Of a stretch of DNA of 64,000 nucleotides, positions 1 to 8,155 are shown one piece after another. Origin of the DNA: Gordonia neofelifaecis NRRL B-59395 (GTDB taxonomy: Bacteria; Actinomycetota; Actinomycetes; Mycobacteriales; Mycobacteriaceae); the NCBI RefSeq assembly GCF_000192435.1, contig NZ_AEUD01000004.1:239355-303354 (forward strand). Reading direction: 5' to 3'. The translations under genes were made by a program, and so were the position numbers. The notes beneath the pieces are model-generated. The model searched no databases. It was not told the origin of the DNA and saw nothing but the letters and a program-made list of their open reading frames with translations. Numbering within the stretch: the stretch's first letter is position 1; every line of letters starts with the position of its first letter.

Positions 1-1422
1 GAGCCGGATCCTGCGCACGTCTTCGATGCCGTCGATCCGGCCACCGGCCTCACTCACGCCAGGGTGCACGAAGCCGACGAGCAGATCGTCGACCGCGCAG
101 TTCGCTCGGCACGCCGGGCACTCGCGGAAGGATGGGCCGACAGCACGATCGGGGATCGCGTCGCCGTCTTGCGACGCGCCGCGGACCTCATCGAAGAGCG
201 CTTCGACGACTTCGTCGCGGCCGAGCTCGCGGACACGGGTAAGCCGGTCGCACAGGCTCGCACGCTCGACGTGGCGCGGGCACCCATGAACTTCCGCGCT
301 TACGCGGACATGGTGGCGGCGACCGGTCAGGAGTCGTACGTGACCGAGCCGGCGGTCGGTCGCCGTGCACTCAACTACGCGGTTCGGAAGCCCCTCGGCG
401 TGGTCGCGGTCATCGTTCCGTGGAACCTGCCGCTGCTGTTGCTCACCTGGAAGGTCGCGCCGGCGCTGGCATGTGGGAACGCAGTGGTCGTCAAGCCGAG
501 CGAGGACACCCCGGGCACCGCATCGTTGCTGGCGGAGGTCCTGGCCGAGGCCGGGCTGCCGCGCGGGGTGTACAACGTAGTCCACGGTTTCGGCGCCGAC
601 TCGGCGGGCGCCTACCTCACGGAGCATCCGCACATCGACGGAGTCACCTTCACGGGGTCGTCGGCCACCGGCACGCACGTGATGAAGACCGTCGCGCCAC
701 GCGTGCGCCCGGTGTCCCTGGAACTCGGCGGCAAGAACGCGGCGATCGTCTTCGACGACGTCGACGTCGACGAAGTGGTCGAAGGCCTGAGTCGCTCGAT
801 CTTCACCAACACCGGACAGGTGTGCCTCTGTACCGAACGCGTCTACATCCAGCGTTCGGTCTTCGACGCCGTGGTCGCGGGCCTCGCGGCGAAGGCGGCG
901 TCGCTGCGCCTCGGCGCGCCGATGGACGATGCGACGACGACCGGACCGCTGATCTCCCAGAAGCATCGAGAGAAGGTCCTGCGCTATTTCGACCTCGCGG
1001 TGGAGGAGGGCGCCACTGTTGTCTGCGGTGGAGGCGTGCCCGAGATGCCCGCCGAACTGAACGGGGGATCGTGGATCGAACCGACCCTGTGGACGGGTCT
1101 GGACAACTCCAGTCGGGTGATGCGGGAGGAGATCTTCGGCCCCGTCGCCGGGCTGGTGCCGTTCGACACCGAAGACGAGGCGATCGCGCTGGCCAACGAC
1201 ACCGAGTACGGCCTCGCAGCCGTGGTCTGGACAAACGACCTCCGTCGTGGACATCGCGTCGCCGCTCAGATGAACGTCGGCCTGTCGTGGGTCAACACCT
1301 GGTACCTGCGCGATCTGCGCGCCCCGTTCGGCGGCGTCGGCTTGTCTGGCATCGGACGCGAGGGCGGGGAGTCGTCCCTGCACTTCTACACCGAGCCGAC
1401 CAACATCTGCATTCAACTGTGA
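1..1422 (+). CDS. nbaE: 2-aminomuconate 6-semialdehyde dehydrogenase (5' partial)
   Basis: NAD-dependent aldehyde dehydrogenase that should oxidise 2-aminomuconate 6-semialdehyde to 2-aminomuconate in the lower 3-hydroxyanthranilate pathway. The frame is open to base 1, so the true start lies upstream; a GTG at 64 is internal to the conserved N-terminus (FDAVDPATG precedes it). About 473 residues are visible, close to a full 480-500 residue enzyme. The cofactor motif PWNLP, the general base Glu in LELGGKN (visible residue 241) and the nucleophile Cys in NTGQVC (visible residue 275) have the family's normal 34-residue spacing. The subfamily (aminomuconate versus hydroxymuconate semialdehyde) is inferred from the neighbours, which supply every other step of the 3-hydroxyanthranilate route. 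It ends 32 bases before the decarboxylase gene, probably in one operon. Confidence 0.88.
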   Translation, partial: EPDPAHVFDAVDPATGLTHARVHEADEQIVDRAVRSARRALAEGWADSTIGDRVAVLRRAADLIEERFDDFVAAELADTGKPVAQARTLDVARAPMNFRAYADMVAATGQESYVTEPAVGRRALNYAVRKPLGVVAVIVPWNLPLLLLTWKVAPALACGNAVVVKPSEDTPGTASLLAEVLAEAGLPRGVYNVVHGFGADSAGAYLTEHPHIDGVTFTGSSATGTHVMKTVAPRVRPVSLELGGKNAAIVFDDVDVDEVVEGLSRSIFTNTGQVCLCTERVYIQRSVFDAVVAGLAAKAASLRLGAPMDDATTTGPLISQKHREKVLRYFDLAVEEGATVVCGGGVPEMPAELNGGSWIEPTLWTGLDNSSRVMREEIFGPVAGLVPFDTEDEAIALANDTEYGLAAVVWTNDLRRGHRVAAQMNVGLSWVNTWYLRDLRAPFGGVGLSGIGREGGESSLHFYTEPTNICIQL

Positions 1423-1454
1423 CGCCCGCCGTCACCGAACTGAAAGGTCCGATC

Positions 1455-2282
1455 ATGACCCCGACCACCGATCGGGACGTCGCCGAGTTGGCCGCGCGGC
1501 TCGACGACGCTCAGGTGAACCGAATCGAGACACCGAGCATCGAGAACGAAGGCGTCGTCGCCGGATTCGACGTCGACCTCGCCTACCGGGTGCAGGACGC
1601 GCTGATCGAGTTGCGGAAATCGCGCGGTGAGACCGTCGTCGGTGTGAAGCTCGGCTTCACCAGCAAGGCGAAGATGGCGCAGATGGGCGTCTCCGACGTG
1701 ATCGTCGGGCGACTCACCGATGCGATGACCATCCCGGACGGCGGCGCCGCGGACCTCGCACGTTTCATCCATCCGAAGGCCGAGCCCGAGGTGGCATACC
1801 TGCTGCATCGCGACGTGGACCTCGACGACCCTCATGAGGACATCGTCTCCGCGGTCTCGTCGATTGCGCCGGCGATCGAAGTCATCGATTCGCGCTATCT
1901 GAATTTCGCGTTCACCTACGCCGACGTGGTGGCCGACAACACCTCGGCCGCCGGTTATGCGATCGGCGAGTGGGTCCCGATGCGCGAGGCGGCCGACCGG
2001 ACGGTCACCCTCCGGGTCGGCGACGAGGTCGTCACCGGCACGACCGCCGCGATCCTCGGCGACCCGGTCGAGGCGCTGCACGCGCTGCTGGACATGTGCC
2101 GTCGCCATCGGATCGCGCTGCGAGCCGGATATGTGATTCTCGCGGGTGCAGCAACCGCGGCGCTGCCGCTCACCGCAACGCAGGTGGCCTGTGACGTCGA
2201 CGGACTGGGCGCCGTCGGCTTCATCGGCGCCGACTCAGAACAGACCGGCGTGACGCACGCGCGAGCACAGGAGCAGGGATGA
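1455..2282 (+). CDS. nbaG: 4-oxalocrotonate decarboxylase (2-oxo-3-hexenedioate decarboxylase)
   Basis: A 275-residue protein of the hydratase/decarboxylase branch of the fumarylacetoacetate hydrolase fold. It should convert 4-oxalocrotonate to 2-oxopent-4-enoate using a divalent metal. Family signatures are [17 protein letters not shown] near residue 62, [12 protein letters not shown] near 109 and a [10 protein letters not shown] stretch near 141. The ATG at 1455 has GAAAGG about seven bases upstream. Its stop overlaps the deaminase start (ATGA at 2279-2282), which indicates translational coupling. A paralogous hydratase at 13156-13977 supplies the next reaction. The assignment as decarboxylase rather than hydratase rests on its place among the aminomuconate genes and could be reversed with that paralogue. 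Confidence 0.8.
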   Translation: MTPTTDRDVAELAARLDDAQVNRIETPSIENEGVVAGFDVDLAYRVQDALIELRKSRGETVVGVKLGFTSKAKMAQMGVSDVIVGRLTDAMTIPDGGAADLARFIHPKAEPEVAYLLHRDVDLDDPHEDIVSAVSSIAPAIEVIDSRYLNFAFTYADVVADNTSAAGYAIGEWVPMREAADRTVTLRVGDEVVTGTTAAILGDPVEALHALLDMCRRHRIALRAGYVILAGAATAALPLTATQVACDVDGLGAVGFIGADSEQTGVTHARAQEQG

Positions 2283-2719
2283 CCGCACACGCAGAAACGA
2301 CCGGCGCGACGGTGGTCGAAGGCAAGGCGAAGCCTCGCGGACGGTTCCCCCACGTCAAAGTCGTCGGCGACCTGATCTTCGTCTCCGGCACCAGCTCGCG
2401 CCGTCCCGACAACACATTCGTCGGCGTCGAAGTCGACCAGATGGGCACGACGAATCTGGACATCGGGGCCCAGACCCGTGCGGTGATCGAGAACATCCGC
2501 GACATTCTCGCCGAGGTCGGCGCCGACCTGTCGGACGTCTGTCAGGTGACGTCGTACCTGGTGTCGATGAACGACTTCGGTCGCTACAACCAGGTGTACG
2601 GCGAGTACTTCGACGAGGACGGGCCGACGCGGACCACTGTCGCCGTCCACCAGCTGCCGCACCCGCATCTGCTGATCGAGATTCAGGCGATCGCACATCG
2701 CCGAGGCACCACGGCCTGA
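2279..2719 (+). CDS. nbaF: 2-aminomuconate deaminase, RidA/YjgF family
   Basis: A 146-residue RidA-fold protein. In this operon it should hydrolyse 2-aminomuconate to 4-oxalocrotonate and ammonia. The protein has the RidA core: [16 protein letters not shown] near residue 24, the [13 protein letters not shown] helix near 65 and the terminal segment with [10 protein letters not shown]. It is somewhat longer than generic RidA proteins (about 130 residues), as expected for the AmnD/NbaF type. The start overlaps the decarboxylase stop by four bases. A general imine deaminase role cannot be excluded from sequence, but the flanking dioxygenase, decarboxylase and dehydrogenase genes make the aminomuconate role much more likely. 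Confidence 0.85.
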   Translation: MTAHAETTGATVVEGKAKPRGRFPHVKVVGDLIFVSGTSSRRPDNTFVGVEVDQMGTTNLDIGAQTRAVIENIRDILAEVGADLSDVCQVTSYLVSMNDFGRYNQVYGEYFDEDGPTRTTVAVHQLPHPHLLIEIQAIAHRRGTTA

Positions 2720-2761
2720 CCGGGATTCCGAGAGAATCCTCCCTCACCCAAGGAGAGATCC

Positions 2762-3283
2762 ATGACAGCACTTCCTCCGGTCATCGACTTCCAAGCCTGG
2801 ATCGATGACAACCGTCACCTGCTGAAGCCGCCGGTGAACAACCAGATGATGGCGCTCGGCGACGACTTCATCGTGCAGATCGTCGGCGGGCCCAACGAGC
2901 GGTACGACTATCACTACGAGCCGTACGAGGAGTGGTTCTACCAGATCAGCGGCGACATCCACGTCAACGTCATGACCGACGACGGACCGCGACGCGTCGA
3001 CATCCGCGAGGGACAGACGTGGCTGATGCCGGCGAACCTCCCGCACTCGCCGCAGCGGCCCGACCCGGAGTCGGTGGGTCTGGTGATCGAGCGAGTGCGT
3101 CACGAGGGGACTCTGGAGAAGTTCCAGTGGTACTGCCTCGAATGCGATGCCAAGGTCCACGAGGTGGAACTGCAGGTGCGCGACCTCGTCGACGACATGC
3201 CCCCGGTGTTCCGCGAGTTCCACGACGACCTCGACGCACGGACGTGCAAGCAGTGCGGTGCCCTGCATCCCGGGAAGGGCTGA
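2762..3283 (+). CDS. nbaC: 3-hydroxyanthranilate 3,4-dioxygenase
   Basis: A 173-residue cupin extradiol dioxygenase that opens the ring of 3-hydroxyanthranilate to 2-amino-3-carboxymuconate 6-semialdehyde. All residues known from the Cupriavidus metallidurans enzyme occur at the same numbers: iron ligands H51, E57 and H95; substrate contacts R47, R99 and E110; and the rubredoxin-like second iron site C125, C128, C162 and C165. The four-cysteine site marks the bacterial subgroup. A strong AAGGAGAG ribosome site precedes the ATG. The gene is separated from the decarboxylase gene by one base. This is the most diagnostic gene of the island and fixes the pathway. Confidence 0.96.
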   Translation: MTALPPVIDFQAWIDDNRHLLKPPVNNQMMALGDDFIVQIVGGPNERYDYHYEPYEEWFYQISGDIHVNVMTDDGPRRVDIREGQTWLMPANLPHSPQRPDPESVGLVIERVRHEGTLEKFQWYCLECDAKVHEVELQVRDLVDDMPPVFREFHDDLDARTCKQCGALHPGKG

Positions 3284-3284
3284 C

Positions 3285-4289
3285 ATGAGCGACATCATCG
3301 ACGTGCATACGCACTACGTCCCGAAGGGCTGGCCCGACCTGTCCGACGTCGCCGGCACCGAGGCGCCGTGGCTGCGGATGGAGTCCGAACGCGAGGCCAT
3401 GATGATGACCGGCAGCACCGAGTTCCGCCGGATTCAGTCCGATGCCTGGGACCCCGAGGTTCGGCTGGCAGACATGGACGCCGACGGCGTTGCAGCGCAA
3501 GTGGTGTCGCCGACGCCGGTCTTCTTCAACTACGCCCGCACCGGCAGGGAGGCGGCGAAGATCGCGGCGGTCTTCAACGACCTGGCCCTCGAGATCGTCG
3601 AGCCGGCCGGCGATCGGATGATTCCGTTCTGCCAGGTGCCGTTGCAGGACCCCGACCTCGCGTGCGCCGAACTCGACCGGTGTCTCGCCAATGGCCACCG
3701 CGGTGTCGAGATCGGCAACCACGTCGGCGACCGCGACCTCGACGACGAAGGCGTCGTCACCTTCCTGCAGCACTGCGCCGAGAACGATGTCCCGGTGTTC
3801 GTGCATCCATGGGACATGACGGGATCACCGCGCCTCGACCGCTGGATGGCCAAGTGGCTCGTCGGGATGCCCGCCGAATCACACCTGTCGATCTTGGCGA
3901 TGATCCTCGGTGGCACGTTCGACCGTGTCGACGAGCGGCTGAAGATCGCCTTCGCTCATGGCGGTGGTTCGTTCGCGTTCTGGCTCGGCCGCATGGAGAA
4001 CGCATGGCATCGTCGCAACGACATCATCGGCACCTCCGAGTTTCCGCCGTCGCACTACCTCGGTCGCTTCTATGTGGACTCGGTGGTCTTCGATGAGCGC
4101 GCCCTGCGACTTCTGGTCGACACCATCGGTCGCGAACGCGTCCTCGTCGGCAGCGACTATCCGTACCCGCTCGGTGAACGCCCCGTCGGCGAGGTGGTTC
4201 GCAAGAGCGACTTCCTCGACGAAGAGACCCGCGCGCTCATCACATACGGCAACGCGGAGCGATTCCTGGGGCGGGAGGGACGGCGATGA
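3285..4289 (+). CDS. nbaD: 2-amino-3-carboxymuconate 6-semialdehyde decarboxylase (ACMSD)
   Basis: A 334-residue zinc amidohydrolase-superfamily decarboxylase that acts on the unstable dioxygenase product and gives 2-aminomuconate 6-semialdehyde. The N-terminal metal motif VHTH has His8 and His10. VHPWDM (His near 176), FAHGGG (His near 227) and GSDYPYP (Asp near 293) follow in the family order. The ATG at 3285 was chosen over the upstream open frame because that frame lies inside the dioxygenase gene and the HxH motif normally sits within the first dozen residues. The stop overlaps the transporter start (ATGA at 4286-4289). Confidence 0.94.
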   Translation: MSDIIDVHTHYVPKGWPDLSDVAGTEAPWLRMESEREAMMMTGSTEFRRIQSDAWDPEVRLADMDADGVAAQVVSPTPVFFNYARTGREAAKIAAVFNDLALEIVEPAGDRMIPFCQVPLQDPDLACAELDRCLANGHRGVEIGNHVGDRDLDDEGVVTFLQHCAENDVPVFVHPWDMTGSPRLDRWMAKWLVGMPAESHLSILAMILGGTFDRVDERLKIAFAHGGGSFAFWLGRMENAWHRRNDIIGTSEFPPSHYLGRFYVDSVVFDERALRLLVDTIGRERVLVGSDYPYPLGERPVGEVVRKSDFLDEETRALITYGNAERFLGREGRR

Positions 4290-5620
4290 GCACCACGCCT
4301 TCGGTCTCGGTCCCGTCGGATCGACGCGCGCGACGACGTGTCGCGTCGGCGATGCTGATCGGCACCACGCTCGAGTGGTACGACTTCTTCCTGTATGGAA
4401 CGGCCGCGGCACTGATCTTCAACAAGCAGTTCTTTCCCGCGCTGAGCCCGGCCGCAGGGACACTCGCCGCGTTCAGCACCTTCGCGGTCGGCTTCATCGC
4501 TCGACCGCTCGGCGGCCTCGTGTTCGGACACTTCGGCGACCGCATCGGCCGGCGGAACACGTTGATCGTGTCGTTGCTCATGATGGGTATCGCGTCGACG
4601 CTCATCGGGTTGGTTCCGAACTACGCGTCGATCGGCGTCTGGGCCCCAGTCCTCCTGGTACTGCTGCGCGTGGTCCAAGGGTTCGGTCTCGGCGGCGAGG
4701 GCGCGGGCGCGACGTTGATGTCGATGGAACACGCTCCGGCAGACAAGCGGAACCTCTACGCCGGCTTCCCGCAGATGGGAACGCCCGCCGGGCTGGTGCT
4801 CGCCAACGTCGTCTTCCTGACGACGAATGCGCTGATGCCGTCGGGTGCCTTCGACGCCTGGGGCTGGCGCATCCCGTTCCTGTTCAGTGCGGTCCTGGTA
4901 GTCGTCGGCCTGGTGATCCGACTGCACGTCGAGGAGTCGCCGTCGTTCAGCAACGTCGTGAGTCACCAGCGGGTCGAGACCTTCCCGCTGCGCGAGGCGC
5001 TGCGGGTGGGGGTCGGTCGAATGACGCTGACGCTGGGACTGATGATCGCCAACTCCGCGGTGGCGTACGTGTTCATGGTCTTCACGCTGTCGTACGGGAC
5101 GAAGCAACTCGACTACGACCGCTCGTTCCTCATCGGCTGTGTGTCGGTGGCCGCGGTGATCTGGTTCGCCACCATTCCGTTCTGGACCGGTGTTGCGGAC
5201 CGTAGCGGTCGCCGAACCATGTTCCTCGGCGGATCGGTGGCACTGTTGATCTGGTGCCTCGTCTTCCTGCCGATGCTGGGGACCGGGAGTTCGGTGCTGA
5301 CGGTGATCGCGTTCCTGGGGATGGGTGTCATCGTCCCGGTCACGCACAGCGTTCAGGGCGCGATCATCGCCGACACGTTCCCGGCCCCGGTTCGCTACTC
5401 GGGCACCTCGCTGATCCTGCAGATCGGTGCGATTCTGGGCGGCGGTCTGGCGCCGATCATCTCCTCCGCGCTGGTCGGCGAGTCCGGCGGATCCGCAGGC
5501 GTCACGATCTATCTCGTGATCGTGTGCGTGCTCAGTCTGGCGTGCGCCGCCGTCCTGTTCGCGCGTGTCCCGGAGGAGAACGTCGTCCCTGTGCCCAGGG
5601 CCGACAGCGCAGCCGCGTAG
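4286..5620 (+). CDS. MFS transporter, metabolite:H+ symporter (MHS) family
   Basis: A 444-residue, twelve-helix major facilitator. The opening GTTLEWYDFFLYGTAAAL is the signature of the MHS (ProP/ShiA/KgtP-like) family, and GHFGDRIGRRNTL is the loop 2-3 motif. It is coupled by ATGA to the ACMSD gene and ends the left catabolic operon, so it probably imports the pathway's aromatic or amino-acid substrate (for example anthranilate-type acids, kynurenine-type compounds or a nitrobenzoate) by proton symport. The exact substrate cannot be read from the sequence. A large inverted repeat follows at 5634-5678, before the convergent padR gene. Confidence 0.87.
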   Translation: MSTTPSVSVPSDRRARRRVASAMLIGTTLEWYDFFLYGTAAALIFNKQFFPALSPAAGTLAAFSTFAVGFIARPLGGLVFGHFGDRIGRRNTLIVSLLMMGIASTLIGLVPNYASIGVWAPVLLVLLRVVQGFGLGGEGAGATLMSMEHAPADKRNLYAGFPQMGTPAGLVLANVVFLTTNALMPSGAFDAWGWRIPFLFSAVLVVVGLVIRLHVEESPSFSNVVSHQRVETFPLREALRVGVGRMTLTLGLMIANSAVAYVFMVFTLSYGTKQLDYDRSFLIGCVSVAAVIWFATIPFWTGVADRSGRRTMFLGGSVALLIWCLVFLPMLGTGSSVLTVIAFLGMGVIVPVTHSVQGAIIADTFPAPVRYSGTSLILQIGAILGGGLAPIISSALVGESGGSAGVTIYLVIVCVLSLACAAVLFARVPEENVVPVPRADSAAA

Positions 5621-5633
5621 CACCGCGACCGTT

Positions 5634-5678
5634 TGTGCCGAGTTCCGTTACCCGAATCGGGTAACGGAACTCGGCACA
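5634..5678. repeat. 45-base near-perfect inverted repeat between convergent operons
   Basis: Two 22-base arms (left arm starts TGTGCCGAGTTCCGTTAC) mirror each other perfectly around a single central base at 5656. It sits between the stop of the MFS gene (5620) and the stop of padR (5738), so it could act as a bidirectional transcription terminator. The lack of a T-run and the unusually long perfect arms also fit a dispersed palindromic intergenic repeat. I found no second copy in this window. Confidence 0.7.
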
Positions 5679-5737
5679 GACGCACCTCGTTCAGCCCGTG
5701 TCATCCGTTCGACCGTGCGGCTCAGGCGAAGCGTTCC

Positions 5738-6433
5738 TCACTTCTTGTCGCGGCCGAGCCCCTCCACGAAGTCCTCGACCTCGCGCCAGGATCCCTGCTG
5801 TTCCGGCAGCGGATTGCCGAGCTCGTCCACGTTCTCGACGGTCGCGAAAGTCTTTGCCGCGGTGTCGATCTGGGCGAGTAGGTCCTCCGCCAGGTCGATC
5901 TCGGCCTGAAAGTAGCGAGACGACCAGTCCAGACTCATCACCGAGTACGCCCACGACGCTTCGCGAGTGGCGTTCTCGCTGTGCAGGCGACTCTGGTCGC
6001 GCAGCGTCGTCAGATTGGCGATGTGCTCTTTCACCAGCTTCTTGAGCTCGTCGGGCTCGTTCAGGTGGCCCATCCACAGTCGCAGCATCAGCCCGTGCTT
6101 CAGCACCGGCTGTTCGACGGGGGAGTCGCGGGACCAGTTCCGCACGGCCTGAGTGCCGCTCTCGGTGATCTGGTAGACGCGCCTGCCGCGCTCGCCGGGT
6201 TCGGAGACGACCTCCGAGGTGACGAAGCCGGCCTTCTCGAGCTTCTTCAGCTCGGCGTAGATCTGGCTGACCGATGGACTCCAGTAGAAGTAGCCGATGC
6301 TCCAATCGGCCCACTTCTTGAGGTCGTACCCCGTGAGCTGCTCGCCCAATGTGAGCATTCCGAGGACGGCCCAGCTGGTGGCGGGGAGCGACGGGTACGA
6401 CTCGCCGGCGGACTGGGCATCGGTTCCGACCAT
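5738..6433 (-). CDS. PadR-family transcriptional regulator
   Basis: A 231-residue protein with an N-terminal PadR winged helix (about residues 17-95: WAVLGMLTLGEQLTGYDLKK, then SQIYAELKKLEKAGFV and a GRRVYQITESG wing) and a C-terminal Vir-type alpha-helical dimerisation domain of about 110 residues. It lies 33 bases downstream of the luciferase-like gene and reads the same way, so it is probably the last gene of the importer operon. A short inverted repeat (GGCCT-ATTC-AGGCC, 6460-6473) sits just upstream of its start and might be an operator, but this is weak. PadR proteins of this class usually repress and respond to small aromatic ligands, which fits the locus. Confidence 0.88.
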   Translation of the reverse strand: MVGTDAQSAGESYPSLPATSWAVLGMLTLGEQLTGYDLKKWADWSIGYFYWSPSVSQIYAELKKLEKAGFVTSEVVSEPGERGRRVYQITESGTQAVRNWSRDSPVEQPVLKHGLMLRLWMGHLNEPDELKKLVKEHIANLTTLRDQSRLHSENATREASWAYSVMSLDWSSRYFQAEIDLAEDLLAQIDTAAKTFATVENVDELGNPLPEQQGSWREVEDFVEGLGRDKK

Positions 6434-6466
6434 ATGCGCAACCCTAACAACCGACGTTGGGCCTAT

Positions 6467-7369
6467 TCAGGCCAACCCGCTTCGAAGGGCCTGCAGCCAA
6501 TCGATCGCCTCCGGTAGATCCGTGCTGTCGATCGGGAGCGCCGAGGCACGGAGGATCACCGTGTCGGCGCCGCCGGATGCGGCCCGGGCCGCGTCGGCGC
6601 GCATGGCGTCGTAGTCGGGGGCGCCCGCCGCATCGGTGCGAGTGGGCAGCAGCACCTGGACCTCCGCCGACGCGGGGTCTCGGCCGTGATCGGCGAACGT
6701 CTGACGGAGGCGCGTGACCGACTCGGCGAGTTCAGGCAGATCCGCCGGTGTCACGGCCCATCCGTCGGCGACTCGGGCGATCCGGTCGAAGTTCCGCTGG
6801 GATGCGCCCAGCCCGAACACCACCGGTACCCGCGACTGCACGGGCCGCGGCAGGCTGTGGAAGTCGTCGAACGCGAAGTCCCGGCCGCTGAACGACGGCG
6901 CGTCGGACTCCCAGAGCTCACGGCACGCCGCGACCGTCTCCTCGAGACGCCCGAATCGGCCCTGGAACGGCAGTCCCGCCGCGTCGTATTCGGCCTCTTG
7001 CCAGCCGACGCCCATGCCGATTCGCGTACGACCGCCCGACAGCGCGTCGAGCGTGGCGATCTGTTTGGCGAGCAGAACGGCCGGCCGGAGGGTCGCGACG
7101 AGCACGTACGCGCCGAGTTCGATCCGCTCGGTGACGGCGGCGACCGCGGACAAGACGCTGAGCGGTTCCGGCCACGACTGCTCGAGGTCGAACGGGAAGG
7201 CGAAGTCGCGCACTCGGTCGGCGTGCGATCGCCGGGTGAATCCGAGATGGTCGGACGTCGTGAGCAGGTGGACACCCGCTCGGTCGGCGAGGGCTGCGAG
7301 TTCCAGCACTCCCCGGGAGTCGCCGTTGTAGAACCGCTCGGCTGCGAAGACGTCGACTCCGACGCGCAT
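6467..7369 (-). CDS. Luciferase-like (LLM class) flavin/F420-dependent oxidoreductase
   Basis: A 300-residue TIM-barrel protein of the bacterial luciferase superfamily. The opening MRVGVDVF, TSDHLGF near residue 40, IATLDALSGGRTRIGMGVGW near 102 and a C-terminal helix region are typical. Actinobacterial members often use F420, though FMN-dependent monooxygenases share the fold. It starts 24 bases after the livF stop with a good AGGAG site and is followed closely by padR, so it appears to be co-transcribed with the importer. Substrate unknown; an oxidation step that feeds the adjacent aromatic pathway is possible but unproven. Confidence 0.82.
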   Translation of the reverse strand: MRVGVDVFAAERFYNGDSRGVLELAALADRAGVHLLTTSDHLGFTRRSHADRVRDFAFPFDLEQSWPEPLSVLSAVAAVTERIELGAYVLVATLRPAVLLAKQIATLDALSGGRTRIGMGVGWQEAEYDAAGLPFQGRFGRLEETVAACRELWESDAPSFSGRDFAFDDFHSLPRPVQSRVPVVFGLGASQRNFDRIARVADGWAVTPADLPELAESVTRLRQTFADHGRDPASAEVQVLLPTRTDAAGAPDYDAMRADAARAASGGADTVILRASALPIDSTDLPEAIDWLQALRSGLA

Positions 7370-7393
7370 CGAATCACTCCTGTCTGGTCGAGG

Positions 7394-8155
7394 TCAGGCC
7401 GGGGAGTCCGACCTTCCGAAGTAGGCGTCCTTGAGGACTTCCATGTCGTCGATCTGATCGGCGGGGGAGTCGAGCACCACCTTCCCGATGTCGAGCACCG
7501 TGACGTGGTCTGCGACGCTCATGGCCGCCTCGACGGCCTGCTCGACGAGCAGCACCGCGAGGCCGTTCTCCTTGAGCAGCTGGACGTGCTCCATCACCTC
7601 GTTGACGATCACCGGGGCGAGGCCGCCGGACGGTTCGTCCAGCATCAGCAGCTTCGAGTCGGACATCAGTGCGGCACCGATCGCCAGCATCTGCTGCTGA
7701 CCGCCGGACATGGATCCGGCGAGCAGATTCCGCTTCTCGCCGAGGATCGGGAACATCTCGTAAGTGCGCTCCACGTCGCTCTTGAGTGCCGAGCGACGCT
7801 TGCCGCGGGTGTAGCCGCCGAGCAGCAGATTCTGTTCCACGGTCTGCTTGTGGAATACGCGCTTGCCCTCCTGCACGTAGGCCATGCCCCGCCGGACGCG
7901 CCGGTGCGGGGCGACGCCCGACAGGTCGGTCCCGCCCATCGTGATGGTGCCGCCGTGGACCTTGTTGAGCCCGGAGATCGCGCGCAGCGTGCTGGTCTTG
8001 CCTGCGCCGTTGCGGCCTAGGAGAGCGGTGACTCGGCCGGGATAGACGTCGAGTGAGACGTCCCAGACCACCCGGAGGTCGCCGTAGCCGCTCTGCAGGT
8101 TCCGGACCTCGAGCAGCGGACTGTCGGAGTCGCGGTTGTCGGAGTCTGCGGTCAT
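7394..8155 (-). CDS. livF: Branched-chain-type ABC importer ATP-binding protein (LivF-like)
   Basis: A 253-residue ATPase of the HAAT (LivF) type. It carries the Walker A motif GRNGAGKTS near residue 45, the signature MSGGQQQM near 150 and the Walker B LLMLDEPSGGL near 169. It overlaps the upstream LivM-LivG fusion gene by four bases (ATGA), so the two ATPases are made together. It should energise import with the LivH and LivM channels and the lipoprotein encoded upstream. The position inside a 3-hydroxyanthranilate island suggests an aromatic or amino-acid-like substrate rather than leucine; this is inference. Confidence 0.92.
   Translation of the reverse strand: MTADSDNRDSDSPLLEVRNLQSGYGDLRVVWDVSLDVYPGRVTALLGRNGAGKTSTLRAISGLNKVHGGTITMGGTDLSGVAPHRRVRRGMAYVQEGKRVFHKQTVEQNLLLGGYTRGKRRSALKSDVERTYEMFPILGEKRNLLAGSMSGGQQQMLAIGAALMSDSKLLMLDEPSGGLAPVIVNEVMEHVQLLKENGLAVLLVEQAVEAAMSVADHVTVLDIGKVVLDSPADQIDDMEVLKDAYFGRSDSPA

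Noticed and set aside
6457-6475. PadR operator at the TTGGGCCT...AGGCCAA repeat
   Set aside because: The arms are short and imperfect and overlap the stop of the upstream gene; kept only as a remark in the padR entry.
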